DNA from: Undaria pinnatifida
Lineage: Eukaryota > Sar > Phaeophyceae > Laminariales > Alariaceae
Reading direction: 5' to 3'
NCBI GenBank assembly: GCA_012845835.1
Contig: JABAKD010000028.1
Span: 14,416,648 to 14,480,647 of the forward strand
Length of the DNA: 64,000 nucleotides
Shown here: positions 63,190 through 64,000 of the stretch, in pieces
How the letters are laid out: every line of letters starts with the position of its first letter
How positions within the stretch are numbered: position 1 is the first letter of the stretch
Translations under genes and position numbers: made by a program
Notes under the pieces: generated by a model
What the model was told of the DNA's origin: nothing
The model's database searches: none
What the model saw: the letters and a program-made list of their open reading frames with translations, nothing else

Positions 63190-63330
63190 CGTCTACTAAA
63201 TTCAAAGCTCAAAGCTCAAAGCTCAAAGCTCAAAGCTATCATCCCGTGGTAAACGAAGCATACAGGTACCACGTACCACGTATCAGGTATCACGTATCAC
63301 GTATCAGGTACCAGGTACTTTGTTTATTTT
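63190..63330 (+). repeat. (CTCAAAG)n and (CACGTATCAGGTAC)n short arrays
   Basis: Five CTCAAAG-type units followed by GTACCACGTATCAGGTA-type units. No gene is seen around them. Confidence 0.8.
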
Positions 63331-63487
63331 GTTCGACGGTTGCACTATCTGTCGTCTCCGTCGAACATAACACCTAGTTAATTCCCCTCAATCCTTCAAT
63401 TACAGTAGTGCAGTATGCTATTATTGCAGTACACTATTGCAGTATACTATTACAGTATACTAATACAGTAGTAGTACAGTATGCTAT

Positions 63488-63835
63488 TAGTGTACAGTAG
63501 GGGTCCCCCAACAAGGCGGCATCCCTATATAAGGCGGCATCCCTATATAAAGGCGGCATCCCTATATAAGGCGGCATCCCTATATAAGGCGGCATCCCTA
63601 TATAAGGCGGTATCCCTATATAAGGCGGTATCCCTATATAAGGCGGTATATCCCTATATAAGGCGGCATCCCTATATACGGCGGTCAAAATCGCTTTGCA
63701 CGGCCAAGGGATTGCACTACATACAGTACATCCAGTACATCCAGTACATCCAGCACTCTTTACCTGGAATGAATGTGTGAATAGGGCAGCTTCCCGCGGC
63801 AAGGCGGTGGTCACATTACTCTCGCATGCTACCCC
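63488..63835 (-). mobile_element. AAGGCGG inverted-repeat element, copy 4, with an expanded 18-base array
   Basis: Begins GTACAGTAGGGGTCCCCC, followed by about nine units of CATCCCTATATAAGGCGG (63,520-63,680), then AAAATCGC, a small ATCCAGTAC array, CTGGAATGAAT and GCAAGGCGGTGGTCA. The far inverted repeat is eroded (CTACCCCCCTCG). Confidence 0.62.
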
Positions 63836-64000
63836 CCTCGATACGCGTGTAATCCTATCCGCCCCGATAGCAAGACGGTTTGTTTTTATTATCTTTCTTC
63901 TTCGAAGTTGGAGAATAGTCAATGTTTTGTTTTTTTCACCAAGAAATAGTGGGAATTAACTCCATTTATTTTCTGGATTTCTGATTATTAATAGTCACTT

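Larger units (their letters stand above)
62078..64000 (+). other. Downstream of the last coiled-coil exon; no firm exon
   Basis: A weak candidate strip (KFLDNEERAKSTGRSRRR, 62,803-62,856) is followed by GTACTT, but its acceptor is poor. The rest holds short arrays and an AAGGCGG element. The gene probably continues past the window. Confidence 0.35.

Overview
The window is nuclear DNA from a eukaryote. Coding sequence lies in short exons bounded by GT-AG introns whose reading phases agree from exon to exon. Introns run from about 100 bases to 5 kb, and the spaces are packed with microsatellites, minisatellites and short dispersed repeats. There are no operons, Shine-Dalgarno sites or bacterial genes. 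The style (many small exons, long repeat-filled introns, an R2/CRE-type retroelement, TTAGGG-like interstitial repeats) suits a large-genome alga or protist, for example a stramenopile such as a brown alga. That placement is inference.

Three multi-exon genes and one retroelement can be rebuilt. (A) On the minus strand from 30,222 down to at least 2,777, 19 exons spell about 900 residues of a protein resembling the largest subunit of RNA polymerase III factor TFIIIC (GTF3C1/tau138, the B-block-binding subunit). Its 3' end was not found. (B) On the plus strand from 30,841 to 40,344, seven exons encode an endonuclease/exonuclease/phosphatase (EEP) enzyme of the CCR4/nocturnin class, with every catalytic motif present. 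A and B are head to head, 618 bases apart, probably across a shared promoter region. (C) On the plus strand from about 54.3 kb to past 62.1 kb, seven phase-linked exons encode an unrecognised protein with a long charged coiled coil. A serine/glycine-rich exon at 49.26-49.75 kb may be its start. Between B and C, on the minus strand at 45.2-47.6 kb, lies a 5'-truncated non-LTR retrotransposon with reverse transcriptase and a restriction-like endonuclease.

Layout: 1-30.2 kb, gene A and its introns, which hold (CAA)n, (TTGGG)n, a decayed exon-copy array and several dispersed families; 30.2-30.8 kb, divergent promoter region; 30.8-40.3 kb, gene B with a 4.25 kb second intron that carries an antisense coiled-coil fragment; 40.3-45.2 kb, gene-poor repeats; 45.2-47.6 kb, retroelement; 47.6-64 kb, repeats and gene C.

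The most unusual structures are tandem arrays in which exon-intron units were copied and decayed (20.1-20.8, 53.2-54.3 and 61.3-62.1 kb; in the last two the decayed parts carry telomere-like CCCTAA/TTAGGG sequence), and a four-copy family of small inverted-repeat elements built on AAGGCGG that grow new minisatellites at the same internal position. The genes share no obvious pathway; A acts in Pol III transcription and B probably in RNA turnover.
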